This document shows positions 1 through 6,156 of a stretch of 9,481 bases of DNA, in pieces. Where the stretch lies: contig DAORIO010000021.1 in assembly GCA_035438585.1 (NCBI GenBank), positions 1 through 9,481 on the forward strand. Direction: 5' to 3'. Under the pieces are notes generated by a model that had not been told where the DNA came from, did not search any database, and saw only the letters and a list, made by a program, of their open reading frames with translations. Source of the DNA: DAORIO01 sp035438585 (GTDB lineage: Bacteria; Patescibacteriota; Minisyncoccia; Phycocordibacterales; UBA9973). Position numbers and translations under genes: made by a program. Position 1 is the stretch's first letter, and each line of letters begins with the position of its first letter.

Positions 1-1
1 T

Positions 2-36
2 TTAGTATATTAGTAATTAGTAGATTAGTATATTAG
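2..36. repeat. AT-rich direct repeat pair (12-mer, two copies)
   Basis: The 12-mer TTAGTATATTAG occurs at 2-13 and again at 25-36, and the 11 bases between are also TAG/ATTAG-like. It looks like slipped-strand AT-rich intergenic sequence rather than a coding or CRISPR unit. A comparable low-complexity stretch sits at the other end of the window (9440-9477). Confidence 0.6.
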
Positions 37-51
37 ACATTTTTAAGCAAA

Positions 52-121
52 CCGGGTAGTGAATTTGGGCGAAGTTTATAAAAACAAAATAAATTTTGCA
101 TCGCCAAAATCTACTACCCGG
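52..121. repeat. Long imperfect inverted repeat (23-bp arms, 24-nt loop)
   Basis: The left arm is 52-74 and the right arm 99-121. The outer nine bases (CCGGGTAGT against ACTACCCGG) pair perfectly, and by hand alignment 19 of 23 positions match over the whole arm, including an inner GGCGA/TCGCC block. A transcript of either strand would fold into a long hairpin. It lies just beyond the terminator of the lipoprotein gene and has no clean T-run next to it, so it is not an obvious terminator. It could be a palindromic dispersed element, a structured 3' end of a gene outside the window, or a protein-binding site. Confidence 0.6.
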
Positions 122-122
122 C

Positions 123-149
123 AAATAAAAAACCGGTTTTAACCGGTTT
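123..149 (-). terminator. Rho-independent terminator of the lipoprotein gene
   Basis: On the minus strand the stop codon of the lipoprotein gene (148-150) runs directly into a hairpin, AAACCGGT paired with ACCGGTTT (130-137 with 142-149), followed by TTTTATTT. The stem overlaps the stop codon, an economical arrangement. The core AACCGGTT is itself a palindrome and is present twice. Confidence 0.75.
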
Positions 150-522
150 AGAGTATTAAATTATTTTTAATTTTTTTCTCCCATTTCACATAACCCTCAA
201 GATTGCTCGTAATAATAATTCTTACAATTTTATCTTCTTTTACTCCTGGGGGTATTGTAGTAAATGAGTACTCATAATGGCTATAGAATTTACCATTAGC
301 ATTTTCTTGGAACAACTCTCCGTAAGGAAGTGACGACGACGGGGGCATAAAAAAATACCAATAATTGTCACCATCAAACTCTACTGAATAACATAGTCCT
401 CCACCTTCCACTTCATATCCAGATGTTTCATTTTTAAAGATTGAATCTTTATTTATTCTCTGACAGGAAAATAATATCCCCGCCAATAAAAAAATAACTA
501 GTATTTTTTTCATAGTGTTCAT
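148..522 (-). CDS. Small predicted lipoprotein of unknown function
   Basis: This encodes 124 residues. I do not recognise the family. Residues 1-20 form a lipoprotein signal: Met-Lys-Lys, a hydrophobic stretch at 7-18 (ILVIFLLAGILF), then Ser19-Cys20, with L17-F18-S19-C20 as the likely lipobox. The mature part, from Cys20, is about 105 residues, rich in aromatic residues (a YWYFF run near residue 54) and apparently beta-rich; it would sit lipid-anchored outside the membrane. Two ATGs are possible, at 522 and at 513; the first is used here because it lies at a sensible distance from the predicted promoter. No Shine-Dalgarno motif is suitably spaced. The gene is monocistronic: promoter 540-568, terminator overlapping the stop. 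It is convergent with nothing in the window and follows khpA on the same strand. The lack of a recognisable domain suggests a lineage-restricted protein. Confidence 0.75.
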   Translation of the reverse strand: MNTMKKILVIFLLAGILFSCQRINKDSIFKNETSGYEVEGGGLCYSVEFDGDNYWYFFMPPSSSLPYGELFQENANGKFYSHYEYSFTTIPPGVKEDKIVRIIITSNLEGYVKWEKKIKNNLIL

Positions 523-539
523 TTTTTTAGATTTCCCTT

Positions 540-568
540 ACACTACACTCCCAAAAATCTATTGTCAA
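540..568 (-). promoter_or_regulatory. Candidate promoter of the lipoprotein gene
   Basis: The minus strand has a perfect -35 TTGACA (563-568), a 17-bp spacer and a weak -10 TAGTGT (540-545). The expected start of transcription is near 533, giving a leader of about 11 nt. The -35 lies only a few bases beyond the khpA terminator and overlaps the end of its T-rich tract. Confidence 0.55.
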
Positions 569-572
569 AAAC

Positions 573-604
573 AAAAAAACACCGTGATAGGCCGGTGTTT
601 TTTT
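573..604 (-). terminator. Terminator of khpA (may work on both strands)
   Basis: A 12-bp stem, AAAAAAACACCG (573-584) with CGGTGTTTTTTT (593-604), encloses an 8-nt loop. On the minus strand it lies 18 bases past the khpA stop codon and ends in a long T-run. The A/T tracts on both sides would also let it act on the plus strand, where there is no gene to terminate. Confidence 0.85.
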
Positions 605-621
605 GTTTTATAACTAAAAGC

Positions 622-939
622 TTATATTCCTTTTAGTTCTTCCATTGCTTCGTCAACTGACGATGCTGATGATCCGCCTTCAGAGCTTCCTCCTTCTGGT
701 TCGTTGATCTTTAAGTTTACTCTAGAATCATTTTTCATTCCGATAACACGTAGAAGTGTTCGGATGGCATTTACTGTTCTACCTTCTCGTCCGATAACTC
801 TTTTCATGTCATCCTTTGAGATACCATCAACTGAAAGAAGAACTCCTCTTTCGTCGATTGTACGATTCACAGTAACTCCATCCGGAGTTTCTACCAATGA
901 CTTTAGTACGTACTCTACAAACTCTTTATCTTTTTCCAT
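622..939 (-). CDS. khpA: KhpA-family KH-domain RNA-binding protein
   Basis: The 105-residue product matches the small single-KH proteins KhpA/YlqC. Visible features are the N-terminal helix and strand (about 5-38, including LVETPDGVTV), then the RNA-binding GxxG loop as G50-R51-E52-G53 inside VIGREGRTVNAIRTLL, and the last KH strand near 72-79. After residue 80 comes a Gly/Ser linker (83-94) and a short acidic helix (95-105), longer than the usual KhpA tail. KhpA proteins bind RNA broadly, often with a partner KhpB/Jag, which is not in this window. The frame stays open to an ATG at 1023, but that start would run through the khpA promoter and add a non-KH stretch, so the start at 939 is preferred. 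Its position after rpsP matches the Bacillus order rpsP-ylqC. The predicted leader is about 48 nt with no clear ribosome-binding site. Confidence 0.9.
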   Translation of the reverse strand: MEKDKEFVEYVLKSLVETPDGVTVNRTIDERGVLLSVDGISKDDMKRVIGREGRTVNAIRTLLRVIGMKNDSRVNLKINEPEGGSSEGGSSASSVDEAMEELKGI

Positions 940-993
940 AATAAGAATATTTCTTGTTAAAAAGTGCAGATTGACCGAATACTGCAGAAAAAC

Positions 994-1023
994 ATTATAA
1001 CAAAAAAAGCCCCTTTTGGGCAA
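994..1023 (-). promoter_or_regulatory. Candidate khpA promoter with extended -10
   Basis: On the minus strand, TTGCCC (1018-1023, 4 of 6 consensus bases) is followed by an 18-bp spacer and a perfect TATAAT (994-999) preceded by TGT, an extended -10. Transcription would begin near 987. The spacer contains the hairpin and T-run proposed as the rpsP terminator, so the two signals occupy the same bases. Confidence 0.65.
1002..1021 (-). terminator. Possible weak terminator after rpsP
   Basis: On the minus strand GCCC (1018-1021) can pair with GGGC (1009-1012) around a 5-nt loop, followed by seven T (1002-1008). The stem is only four G-C pairs, so it may be leaky, letting some rpsP transcripts continue into khpA. 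It overlaps the khpA promoter spacer. Confidence 0.4.
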
Positions 1024-1041
1024 ATTTTGTTTTATCTAATT

Positions 1042-1356
1042 TTATTTCTTTGCAACTTTCTTAACTGACTTTTTTGCTGTTTTCTTTTTAGCTTTCTTTG
1101 TATCTATTTTAGTTGTTGAGAATGAATGTCCTGCTTTTTTTAGTAATTGTCTTGCTGTATCAGAAAGTTGTGCTCCCTTAGAAATTCTTTCTGTTATTTT
1201 CTCGATTTCAAACTGAGTCTTTCCAGCTTTTGGATTGTATGATCCTAAAACTTCAATAAACTTACCACTTTTTGCGGCGTTTTTTGAATCAGTCAAAACT
1301 AGACGGAAATGCGCCTCGTTTTTTGTTCCTACTCTTGTAAGTCTTATCATTAACAT
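1042..1356 (-). CDS. rpsP: Ribosomal protein S16 (bS16)
   Basis: The product is 104 residues from the ATG at 1356. The S16 hallmark is at the N-terminus: MIRLTRVGTKNEAHFRLVL, then DS near 23-24, GKFIEVLGSYNP (31-42) and a TERISKGAQLSDTARQLL segment (55-72). S16 is a primary-binding protein of the 30S subunit that contacts the 5' and central domains of 16S rRNA. The last 20 or so residues form a Lys/Ala tail (KKAK, KKTAKK and similar), longer than the usual 80-90 residue protein and probably an rRNA-binding extension. The frame remains open to 1401, but the upstream part does not resemble S16 and contains the promoter. The ATG at 1350 (102 residues) is an equally possible start; neither has a Shine-Dalgarno motif. 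It is divergent from rnr and upstream of khpA. Confidence 0.95.
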   Translation of the reverse strand: MLMIRLTRVGTKNEAHFRLVLTDSKNAAKSGKFIEVLGSYNPKAGKTQFEIEKITERISKGAQLSDTARQLLKKAGHSFSTTKIDTKKAKKKTAKKSVKKVAKK

Positions 1357-1364
1357 ATGTGAAG

Positions 1365-1377
1365 GTGATAATATCAC
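1365..1377. promoter_or_regulatory. 13-bp palindrome over the rpsP -10, possible operator
   Basis: GTGATA-A-TATCAC is a perfect inverted repeat with one central base, covering the -10 of rpsP. A related half (GTGATATATT) overlaps the -10 of the divergent rnr gene at 1415-1424. It could bind a dimeric regulator, or simply reflect two similar extended -10 boxes. No regulator gene is in the window. Confidence 0.35.
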
Positions 1378-1395
1378 AAATCCCTCTTTCTGCAA
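1368..1395 (-). promoter_or_regulatory. Candidate rpsP promoter, extended -10, nearly leaderless
   Basis: On the minus strand the -10 TATTAT (1368-1373) is preceded by TGA, giving an extended -10, with a poor -35 TTGCAG (1390-1395) at 16 bp. Transcription would start near 1361, only about 5 nt before the ATG at 1356 or 11 nt before the ATG at 1350. The -10 is embedded in the palindrome at 1365-1377. Confidence 0.5.
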
Positions 1396-1415
1396 GAGCA
1401 TAAAAGAAAAAGCTG

Positions 1416-1424
1416 TGATATATT
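1416..1424 (+). promoter_or_regulatory. Candidate rnr extended -10, predicted leaderless
   Basis: TGA-TATATT at 1416-1424 forms an extended -10 with five of six consensus bases. No -35 is visible at the expected distance. Counting seven bases from the last base of the box puts the transcription start on the A of the rnr ATG at 1431, the classic spacing of a leaderless gene. Confidence 0.5.
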
Positions 1425-1430
1425 AGCTTT

Positions 1431-3440
1431 ATGGACAAAAATACTCAAAAAAATGACTGGGATAAAAACTCCAAACGGAGGCCTTTTTTTTCTAAAAATA
1501 ATGGAAATTTCAAGAAACCAGAGCTAAATGGACCAAAAACTATCGATGGTGTTATTCGTATTACCCGACGAAATTTTGGAATTGTACGCTATGGAAACGC
1601 TGACCAAGCCATAATCATAAAACCAGAACTGTTAGGAAGCGCACTTACCCGCGACGAAGTTCGTGTGGAAGTAAAAGAATACAAGCGTGATGGCACGGGT
1701 GGATTTGGGCGAGTTGTCGAAATTCTAAGACGAGCAAAAGTCGGCTACGCTGGAATTGTAAAAACAGAAAATGGCGTTGAGGGATTTTATGCAACCGACA
1801 GTGCTTTCCCGTCTCCTGCTCGTATATCAAGCTTTGAAGTTCCAAAAGAAGAACTAACAGATGGAAAAATTGTTTTCTTTGAACTTGTTGGCTGGGATCC
1901 AGAAAGAAAACCGTTTGGGAAAATAATAAAAATAATTGGAGAAAAATCTCGACACGAAAGTATTCACGAATCTATTGCTCTTGAATATGGATTTGAAGCA
2001 CCTTTTTCAGATGAAGTTTTAAAAGAAGCCGAGATGTTTGTTGAAGATGCAAATACCGATGACTACAAAGACCGAAGAGACTTTCGAGAAATCACAACTT
2101 TTACCATTGACCCAGACACAGCCAAAGACTTTGACGACGCTTTATCTTATGAAAAACACGAAGATGGAAGTATTGAAATCGGAATTCACATTGCTGATGT
2201 GTCTCATTATGTCAGAGAAAATTCTGCACTAGACCGCGAAGCTCGAACTCGAGGAACTAGTGTGTATTTAGCTGATCGTGTTATTCCAATGCTCCCAGAA
2301 ATTTTATCAAACGACTTGTGTTCTCTAATTCCAAACAAAGACCGGCGAGTAATGAGTGCAGTTGTTACTTTCAAAGACGGCGTTGTAAAAAAGACTTGGT
2401 TTGGAAAAGCTCTAATACACTCAGATGAAAGACTCACTTATGAGCAGGCTCAAGAAAGAATCGAAACAGGTGTTGGGCAATTTGCTGATATTTTGATAGA
2501 GCTAAATACTCTGGCAAAAACAATGAAGCAAAAAAGATTTGACGCTGGAGCAATATCGCTCGATAGCGACGAAGTAAAATTCGTGCTCGACGAAGAAGGT
2601 AACCCAATTGACGTAAAGAAAAAAGCTCGAAAAGATGCACATAAAATGATCGAGGAATATATGTTGCTTGCAAACAGACTTGTAGCCGAAGAATTAAGTC
2701 GTGGTGTCGATATAAAAAAACCAGTTGCTCATCCAATGCTTTATCGAGTTCACGATAAACCAACAGATGAAAGAATTACTTCTCTTGAAGAATTTCTAAA
2801 TGGACTTGGTCACGATGTTGAAATCAAAAATGATGACCATATAGGAATCACGCTTTCAAATCTACTAGATACAATAAAAGAACCTGCAATGCGAGACACT
2901 GTTCAAAGTGCGATTGTTCGAAGTATGCAAAAAGCGATTTATACAACAAAAAATATTGGACACTTCGGTCTAGCAATTTCTTTTTACGCCCACTTTACTT
3001 CTCCAATTCGAAGATATCCAGACGTTATAGTCCACAGACTTCTAAATCACTACAAACTTACAGGAAAATTAAAGACAGATGATATAAAAATGATTGAACA
3101 AATTGGACAAGAATCCTCTGTTCAAGAAACTGGTGCTCAAAATGCTGAACGAGCAAGTACAAAATATCTTGGCGTTGTTTATATGAAAAGATTTTTGGGT
3201 CAAACACGAAAAGGAGTTATTACTGGTATGACAGAGAGAGGATGTTTTGTAAAAGATGAAGAATCTTTCTCAGAAGGATTTATGTCTTTTGAAGGTCTTG
3301 GCGATGTGACTGTTAGTGAAAAGACAGGACGCGCAAAAATAGAACAATCTACACGAATTCTAACTCTGGGTGAAATTATCGACTACAAAGTAAAATCAAT
3401 CGACGAAGAAAGAAGAGAGATTGAAATGGAGCTTGTCTAG
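1431..3440 (+). CDS. rnr: Ribonuclease R (RNB-family 3'-5' exoribonuclease)
   Basis: This 669-residue enzyme degrades RNA processively from the 3' end, including structured RNA, in mRNA decay and rRNA/tRNA quality control. Domains in order: a basic Lys/Asn-rich tail (1-35); two cold-shock/OB domains (about 38-100 and 104-170); the RNB catalytic domain (about 215-545); and a C-terminal S1 domain (about 592-668). The metal-binding motif TIDPDTAKDFDDA supplies D227, D233, D235 and D236. The conserved FTSPIRRYPD segment supplies R527, and HFGLAISFYAHF precedes it. It is shorter than the about 813 residues of E. coli RNase R, lacking the N-terminal helix-turn-helix and the basic C-terminal tail. 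The S1 domain marks it as RNase R/II type. The start follows an extended -10 by six bases with no Shine-Dalgarno motif. capA-like lies 43 bases downstream with no strong terminator between, so the two may be co-transcribed. Confidence 0.95.
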   Translation: MDKNTQKNDWDKNSKRRPFFSKNNGNFKKPELNGPKTIDGVIRITRRNFGIVRYGNADQAIIIKPELLGSALTRDEVRVEVKEYKRDGTGGFGRVVEILRRAKVGYAGIVKTENGVEGFYATDSAFPSPARISSFEVPKEELTDGKIVFFELVGWDPERKPFGKIIKIIGEKSRHESIHESIALEYGFEAPFSDEVLKEAEMFVEDANTDDYKDRRDFREITTFTIDPDTAKDFDDALSYEKHEDGSIEIGIHIADVSHYVRENSALDREARTRGTSVYLADRVIPMLPEILSNDLCSLIPNKDRRVMSAVVTFKDGVVKKTWFGKALIHSDERLTYEQAQERIETGVGQFADILIELNTLAKTMKQKRFDAGAISLDSDEVKFVLDEEGNPIDVKKKARKDAHKMIEEYMLLANRLVAEELSRGVDIKKPVAHPMLYRVHDKPTDERITSLEEFLNGLGHDVEIKNDDHIGITLSNLLDTIKEPAMRDTVQSAIVRSMQKAIYTTKNIGHFGLAISFYAHFTSPIRRYPDVIVHRLLNHYKLTGKLKTDDIKMIEQIGQESSVQETGAQNAERASTKYLGVVYMKRFLGQTRKGVITGMTERGCFVKDEESFSEGFMSFEGLGDVTVSEKTGRAKIEQSTRILTLGEIIDYKVKSIDEERREIEMELV

Positions 3441-3483
3441 ATTTTTAGAATAATAGACACAAAAAAGTGTTAAAACCAAGAAT

Positions 3484-4527
3484 ATGAAAAACATCCTAAT
3501 TGTTTTATCTGTATTAATACTAATTCTTAGTGTCTTCTTAATATACAAAAGCCCAAAAACTATCTCTTACGAATCCTCTATTATTTCCGAAAATTTAAAA
3601 CCCGAACCCAAAGAAATAAAACTTATTTTCTTCGGTGACATAATGCTTGATCGTGGTGTTAAATCTTCCGTTAATAACAATTTTAGTGAAGATTACTCCG
3701 TTCTTTTTGGGCCCGCAAAAGATTTGATAAATAAAGCTGATATTGCTTTTCTCAATCTTGAAGGTCCAATTTCCGATGGCGGACGAAAAGTTGGCTCTAT
3801 TTACTCTTTCAGATTCGACCCAAAAATCTCTACCGTTTTAAAAGAAACTGGTTTTGATATTGTTTCTTTCGCAAACAACCATGTTGGCGACTATTCGAGC
3901 GTCGCTTTTAAGGACACACTTACTCATCTTGAAAATGCACAAATATTACAAACAGGGGCTGGAATGAATTATTCTGACGCAAAAACACCGCGAGAAATAA
4001 TTATTGAAAATACAAAATTTTGTTTTTTGGGATTTTCTGATGTTGGACCTGATTGGATAAAAGCGACTGAAGCGACTGCCGGAATTTTACTTGCGTCAGA
4101 TCCAGAATTTGAAAATATAATAAAAAGCGCAAAACTAAATTGCGATATTTTAATAACCTCTTTCCATTGGGGCGAAGAGTACCAATATTTTAATGCGCGC
4201 CAAGAAAAATTAGCAAAAAGTGCAATTGATGCAGGTGCAGATATTGTTATTGGCCACCATCCACACGTCACACAAGATATAGAAATCTACAAAGGAAAAA
4301 TTATTGTTTATAGTTTAGGAAATTTTATTTTTGATCAATACTTTAGCCCGGAAACATTGGAAGGAATGAATATATCTCTAGTCGTGAAAGATAAAATTAT
4401 AACAGACGCTTCATTTAGAAAAACACAACAGACTCGAAAATATAATATTGAAAGCATAAGTGAACCGACTAATATAGACATATCAACTGACCAAATAATA
4501 AAAATCCAAAATAGTATAAGAAAATAA
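3484..4527 (+). CDS. Membrane-anchored CapA/PgsA-family metallophosphoesterase
   Basis: The product is 347 residues. Residues 3-21 form an uncleaved-looking signal anchor (LIVLSVLILILSVFLIY), so the catalytic domain should face outward. The CapA family motifs are all present: FFGDIMLDRG (49-58), FLNLEGPI (89-96), FANNHVGD (129-136), TSFHWGEEY (225-233), GHHPHV (257-262) and YSLGNFIFDQ (276-285). Their Asp, Asn and His residues (D52, N91, E93, N132, H133, H228, H258-H259, H261) would form the two-metal site. Family members include the poly-gamma-glutamate synthesis protein CapA/PgsA, but most are uncharacterised; no capB or capC gene is nearby, so the symbol capA is withheld. Upstream, TTGAAA (3421-3426) and TAGAAT (3446-3451) could be a weak promoter with a 19-bp spacer; otherwise the gene reads through from rnr. 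No Shine-Dalgarno motif precedes the ATG. It ends at a terminator shared with the convergent DUF4407 gene. Confidence 0.9.
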   Translation: MKNILIVLSVLILILSVFLIYKSPKTISYESSIISENLKPEPKEIKLIFFGDIMLDRGVKSSVNNNFSEDYSVLFGPAKDLINKADIAFLNLEGPISDGGRKVGSIYSFRFDPKISTVLKETGFDIVSFANNHVGDYSSVAFKDTLTHLENAQILQTGAGMNYSDAKTPREIIIENTKFCFLGFSDVGPDWIKATEATAGILLASDPEFENIIKSAKLNCDILITSFHWGEEYQYFNARQEKLAKSAIDAGADIVIGHHPHVTQDIEIYKGKIIVYSLGNFIFDQYFSPETLEGMNISLVVKDKIITDASFRKTQQTRKYNIESISEPTNIDISTDQIIKIQNSIRK

Positions 4528-4557
4528 AAAACACCCCCAAAAAAACGGAGGTGTTTT
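4528..4557. terminator. Bidirectional terminator between convergent genes
   Basis: AAAACACC (4528-4535) pairs with GGTGTTTT (4550-4557), and CC/GG pairs continue the stem past one mismatch around an A-rich loop. The plus strand ends in TTTT for the CapA-family gene, directly after its stop codon. The minus strand ends in a longer T-rich run (TTTTTTATTTT) for the DUF4407 gene, 14 bases past its stop. Confidence 0.8.
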
Positions 4558-4571
4558 GCTATACAAAGAAC

Positions 4572-6047
4572 TTAATTTAGAACATGCTGACTTGTACCAA
4601 CTGGTTTGTAGTTACTAAAGATTTCTTCAACAATCCTTTTTCGCTGTGCATCCGGCGTCTTAGCATCATCAAATAACTTTTCCATTTTATTAACATGATC
4701 CTTTAACATCTGGAACCTACTTCTTTCATGTCCCAAGCGTGCACTTTCATGAATTAAAATTTTTCCAGTTACCGCGGCATGATTTTCCGCACGAGCTGCT
4801 GATAAGTTATTCATGTTTATTTCATGGGTATCGCGGGATTTCTGAATACCTTCACTAATCTTAAATTGCTCATCTGTAACAAACTTCTCGCGCTGTAGTC
4901 TTATGTGTTCATCATATTCATCCCGCCCCATCATCATTTTAAGGATAATAGATAATGATTCAAAAACGAAAAACATAAGAAATACAGCCCAAACAAGTAA
5001 TGAAGTTCCGGCAACATCTTTCAAAGCTTCATACCTGTGAGACAAACCGTCTGCTTTTTCGGAATTAATTTTTCTAATCCGGTCAGCTTTTTGAGCTTCG
5101 ATCTTTGCAATTGAAGCATTGATCTCAGTCGTACGCCTGTCTTGTTGAGTTTTTGACAACCCAATTGCCAGGTATTCAGGACTTGAAAGTTTTTCAGCTT
5201 CAAAAGACGCTATTGCTTCGGCAAGACGAATTGAGTCTTGAGTAATAGCTTCACGTTTTGCTTTAGCCGCAGGTCCGTAACCTCTTACCCCTGATCCAAC
5301 AAGTCCTTCAATCTCTTTTATCCAAAGATCTTCCCTTTTACGAAGTGAATCTCTTTGGGTATTAATAGCAGCTTGCCGCATTGCAACCCAATTCTGGTAG
5401 TCATTCATTTTACCCTCCGATCCAATTGCTAAATCCCTTTTTTCATTTTCTAAAGGTAATAAAACATTTGAAATTGAGTCATTAACCTGTGCAATCTTAT
5501 CATTTTTGATTTCAGAAATTTTTTGTTCTATTTCTGCTTCAAAAATTTTAAGTTGAGCAAATGTACCGTTAATATAAGATAGCGCTACAACCAGAGTAAT
5601 TCGAGTTATTATTACTGCAGTTTTTTTGTGGCTTTTACCAGGTTTATCGTGATCCATGAATGCCATAATTGAACGATCAATCATCCATATGGCGAAGAAC
5701 CAAACAACTCCAATCAAAAGACCAACAGCAAAAGAATCCATTATGTCACCCCAAACTGCGGCTGCAATAAAGGCGGATGCAATAACTGCCATGAACATTG
5801 TATACCCGAAGGATGCGCGTTTTTCGATTACAGACGACGGCATGTCTTTGAGAATTTTTAAATCCGCTCCAGCAAACCATGCTGAACCTAAACTTATTTT
5901 TTTATACTGCCTTCTTAGGAAAGCACTTACTTTTCTTGCGAATTTCAGTAAATTTTCCAAACCAGTAGCAATTTCTTTTCTTTTCCAGATGAGGAAACTT
6001 ATAATTGCAACAATAGCTACAAGTACAATAATTGTTTTTAGTGTCAT
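4572..6047 (-). CDS. DUF4407-family multi-span membrane protein
   Basis: This encodes 491 residues with the layout of the DUF4407 family, whose function is unknown. Five hydrophobic helices are visible: about 5-21, 82-100, 106-123, 144-163 and 348-369. The family core is RASFGYTMFMAV near 77-88 and IDRSI near 123-127. A long charged segment (about 165-345) with heptad-like pattern lies between helices four and five and contains the Gly-rich GSGVRGYGPAAKAK stretch (251-264) typical of the family. A second charged helical tail (375-491) follows the last helix. The first helix at the N-terminus appears extra compared with the core. The gene has a near-perfect sigma70-type promoter and a leader of about 19 nt that is A-rich and has no Shine-Dalgarno motif. 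It lies downstream of a 27-codon membrane-peptide gene, separated by a strong terminator. A link to phage or defence islands cannot be judged here; no such genes are adjacent. Confidence 0.85.
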   Translation of the reverse strand: MTLKTIIVLVAIVAIISFLIWKRKEIATGLENLLKFARKVSAFLRRQYKKISLGSAWFAGADLKILKDMPSSVIEKRASFGYTMFMAVIASAFIAAAVWGDIMDSFAVGLLIGVVWFFAIWMIDRSIMAFMDHDKPGKSHKKTAVIITRITLVVALSYINGTFAQLKIFEAEIEQKISEIKNDKIAQVNDSISNVLLPLENEKRDLAIGSEGKMNDYQNWVAMRQAAINTQRDSLRKREDLWIKEIEGLVGSGVRGYGPAAKAKREAITQDSIRLAEAIASFEAEKLSSPEYLAIGLSKTQQDRRTTEINASIAKIEAQKADRIRKINSEKADGLSHRYEALKDVAGTSLLVWAVFLMFFVFESLSIILKMMMGRDEYDEHIRLQREKFVTDEQFKISEGIQKSRDTHEINMNNLSAARAENHAAVTGKILIHESARLGHERSRFQMLKDHVNKMEKLFDDAKTPDAQRKRIVEEIFSNYKPVGTSQHVLN

Positions 6048-6072
6048 TTTTTTTAGTTGTTAAGTTTTGTAA

Positions 6073-6102
6073 ATTATAGCACAATAAATAGCCTTTTGTC
6101 AA
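6073..6102 (-). promoter_or_regulatory. Consensus promoter of the DUF4407 gene
   Basis: The minus strand has TTGACA (6097-6102), an 18-bp spacer and TATAAT (6073-6078), with TGC before the -10. Both hexamers are perfect. Transcription would start near 6066, giving a 19-nt A-rich leader. The -35 begins five bases after the terminator of the upstream peptide gene. Confidence 0.85.
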
Positions 6103-6106
6103 GGTA

Positions 6107-6140
6107 CAAAAAAGCCCTTCGTTTTTATAACGAAGGGCTT
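6107..6140 (-). terminator. Strong terminator of the 27-aa peptide gene
   Basis: A perfect 12-bp stem, AAGCCCTTCGTT (6112-6123) with AACGAAGGGCTT (6129-6140), encloses a 5-nt loop. On the minus strand it is followed by a six-T run and begins 16 bases after the peptide stop codon. It has no T-run on the plus strand, which fixes its direction and shows that something upstream on the minus strand is transcribed. Confidence 0.9.
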
Positions 6141-6156
6141 GGGCCAATGAATGTGA

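Noticed and set aside
1..37. Repeated TTAGTATATTAG as a CRISPR remnant
   Set aside because: Units are 12 bp, AT-only in character and with an 11-bp gap; no spacer diversity, no palindromic repeat of CRISPR length and no cas genes.
940..1023. Upstream ATG extension of khpA
   Set aside because: It would include the promoter region and a Cys/Phe-rich segment unlike any KhpA; the family N-terminus begins at 939.
1357..1401. Upstream ATG extension of rpsP
   Set aside because: S16 proteins begin at the MIRLTR segment, and the extra 15 codons overlap the promoter and palindrome.
2434..2763. 109-codon minus-strand frame inside rnr
   Set aside because: It is a shadow of the RNase R coding sequence, which is unmistakably conserved on the plus strand here.
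3457..3470. ACAC-A6-GTGT hairpin between rnr and the CapA-family gene as a terminator
   Set aside because: Only four base pairs and no T-run on the plus strand, so it is unlikely to stop transcription.
3484..4527. Capsule or poly-gamma-glutamate synthesis locus
   Set aside because: Only a CapA-family phosphoesterase is present; there is no ligase or other capsule gene nearby, so a pathway assignment is not supported.
5902..6147. Minus-strand frame overlapping the start of the DUF4407 gene
   Set aside because: It is out of frame with the DUF4407 gene, Lys/Cys/Tyr-rich from low-complexity sequence, and crosses the promoter and terminator at 6073-6140.
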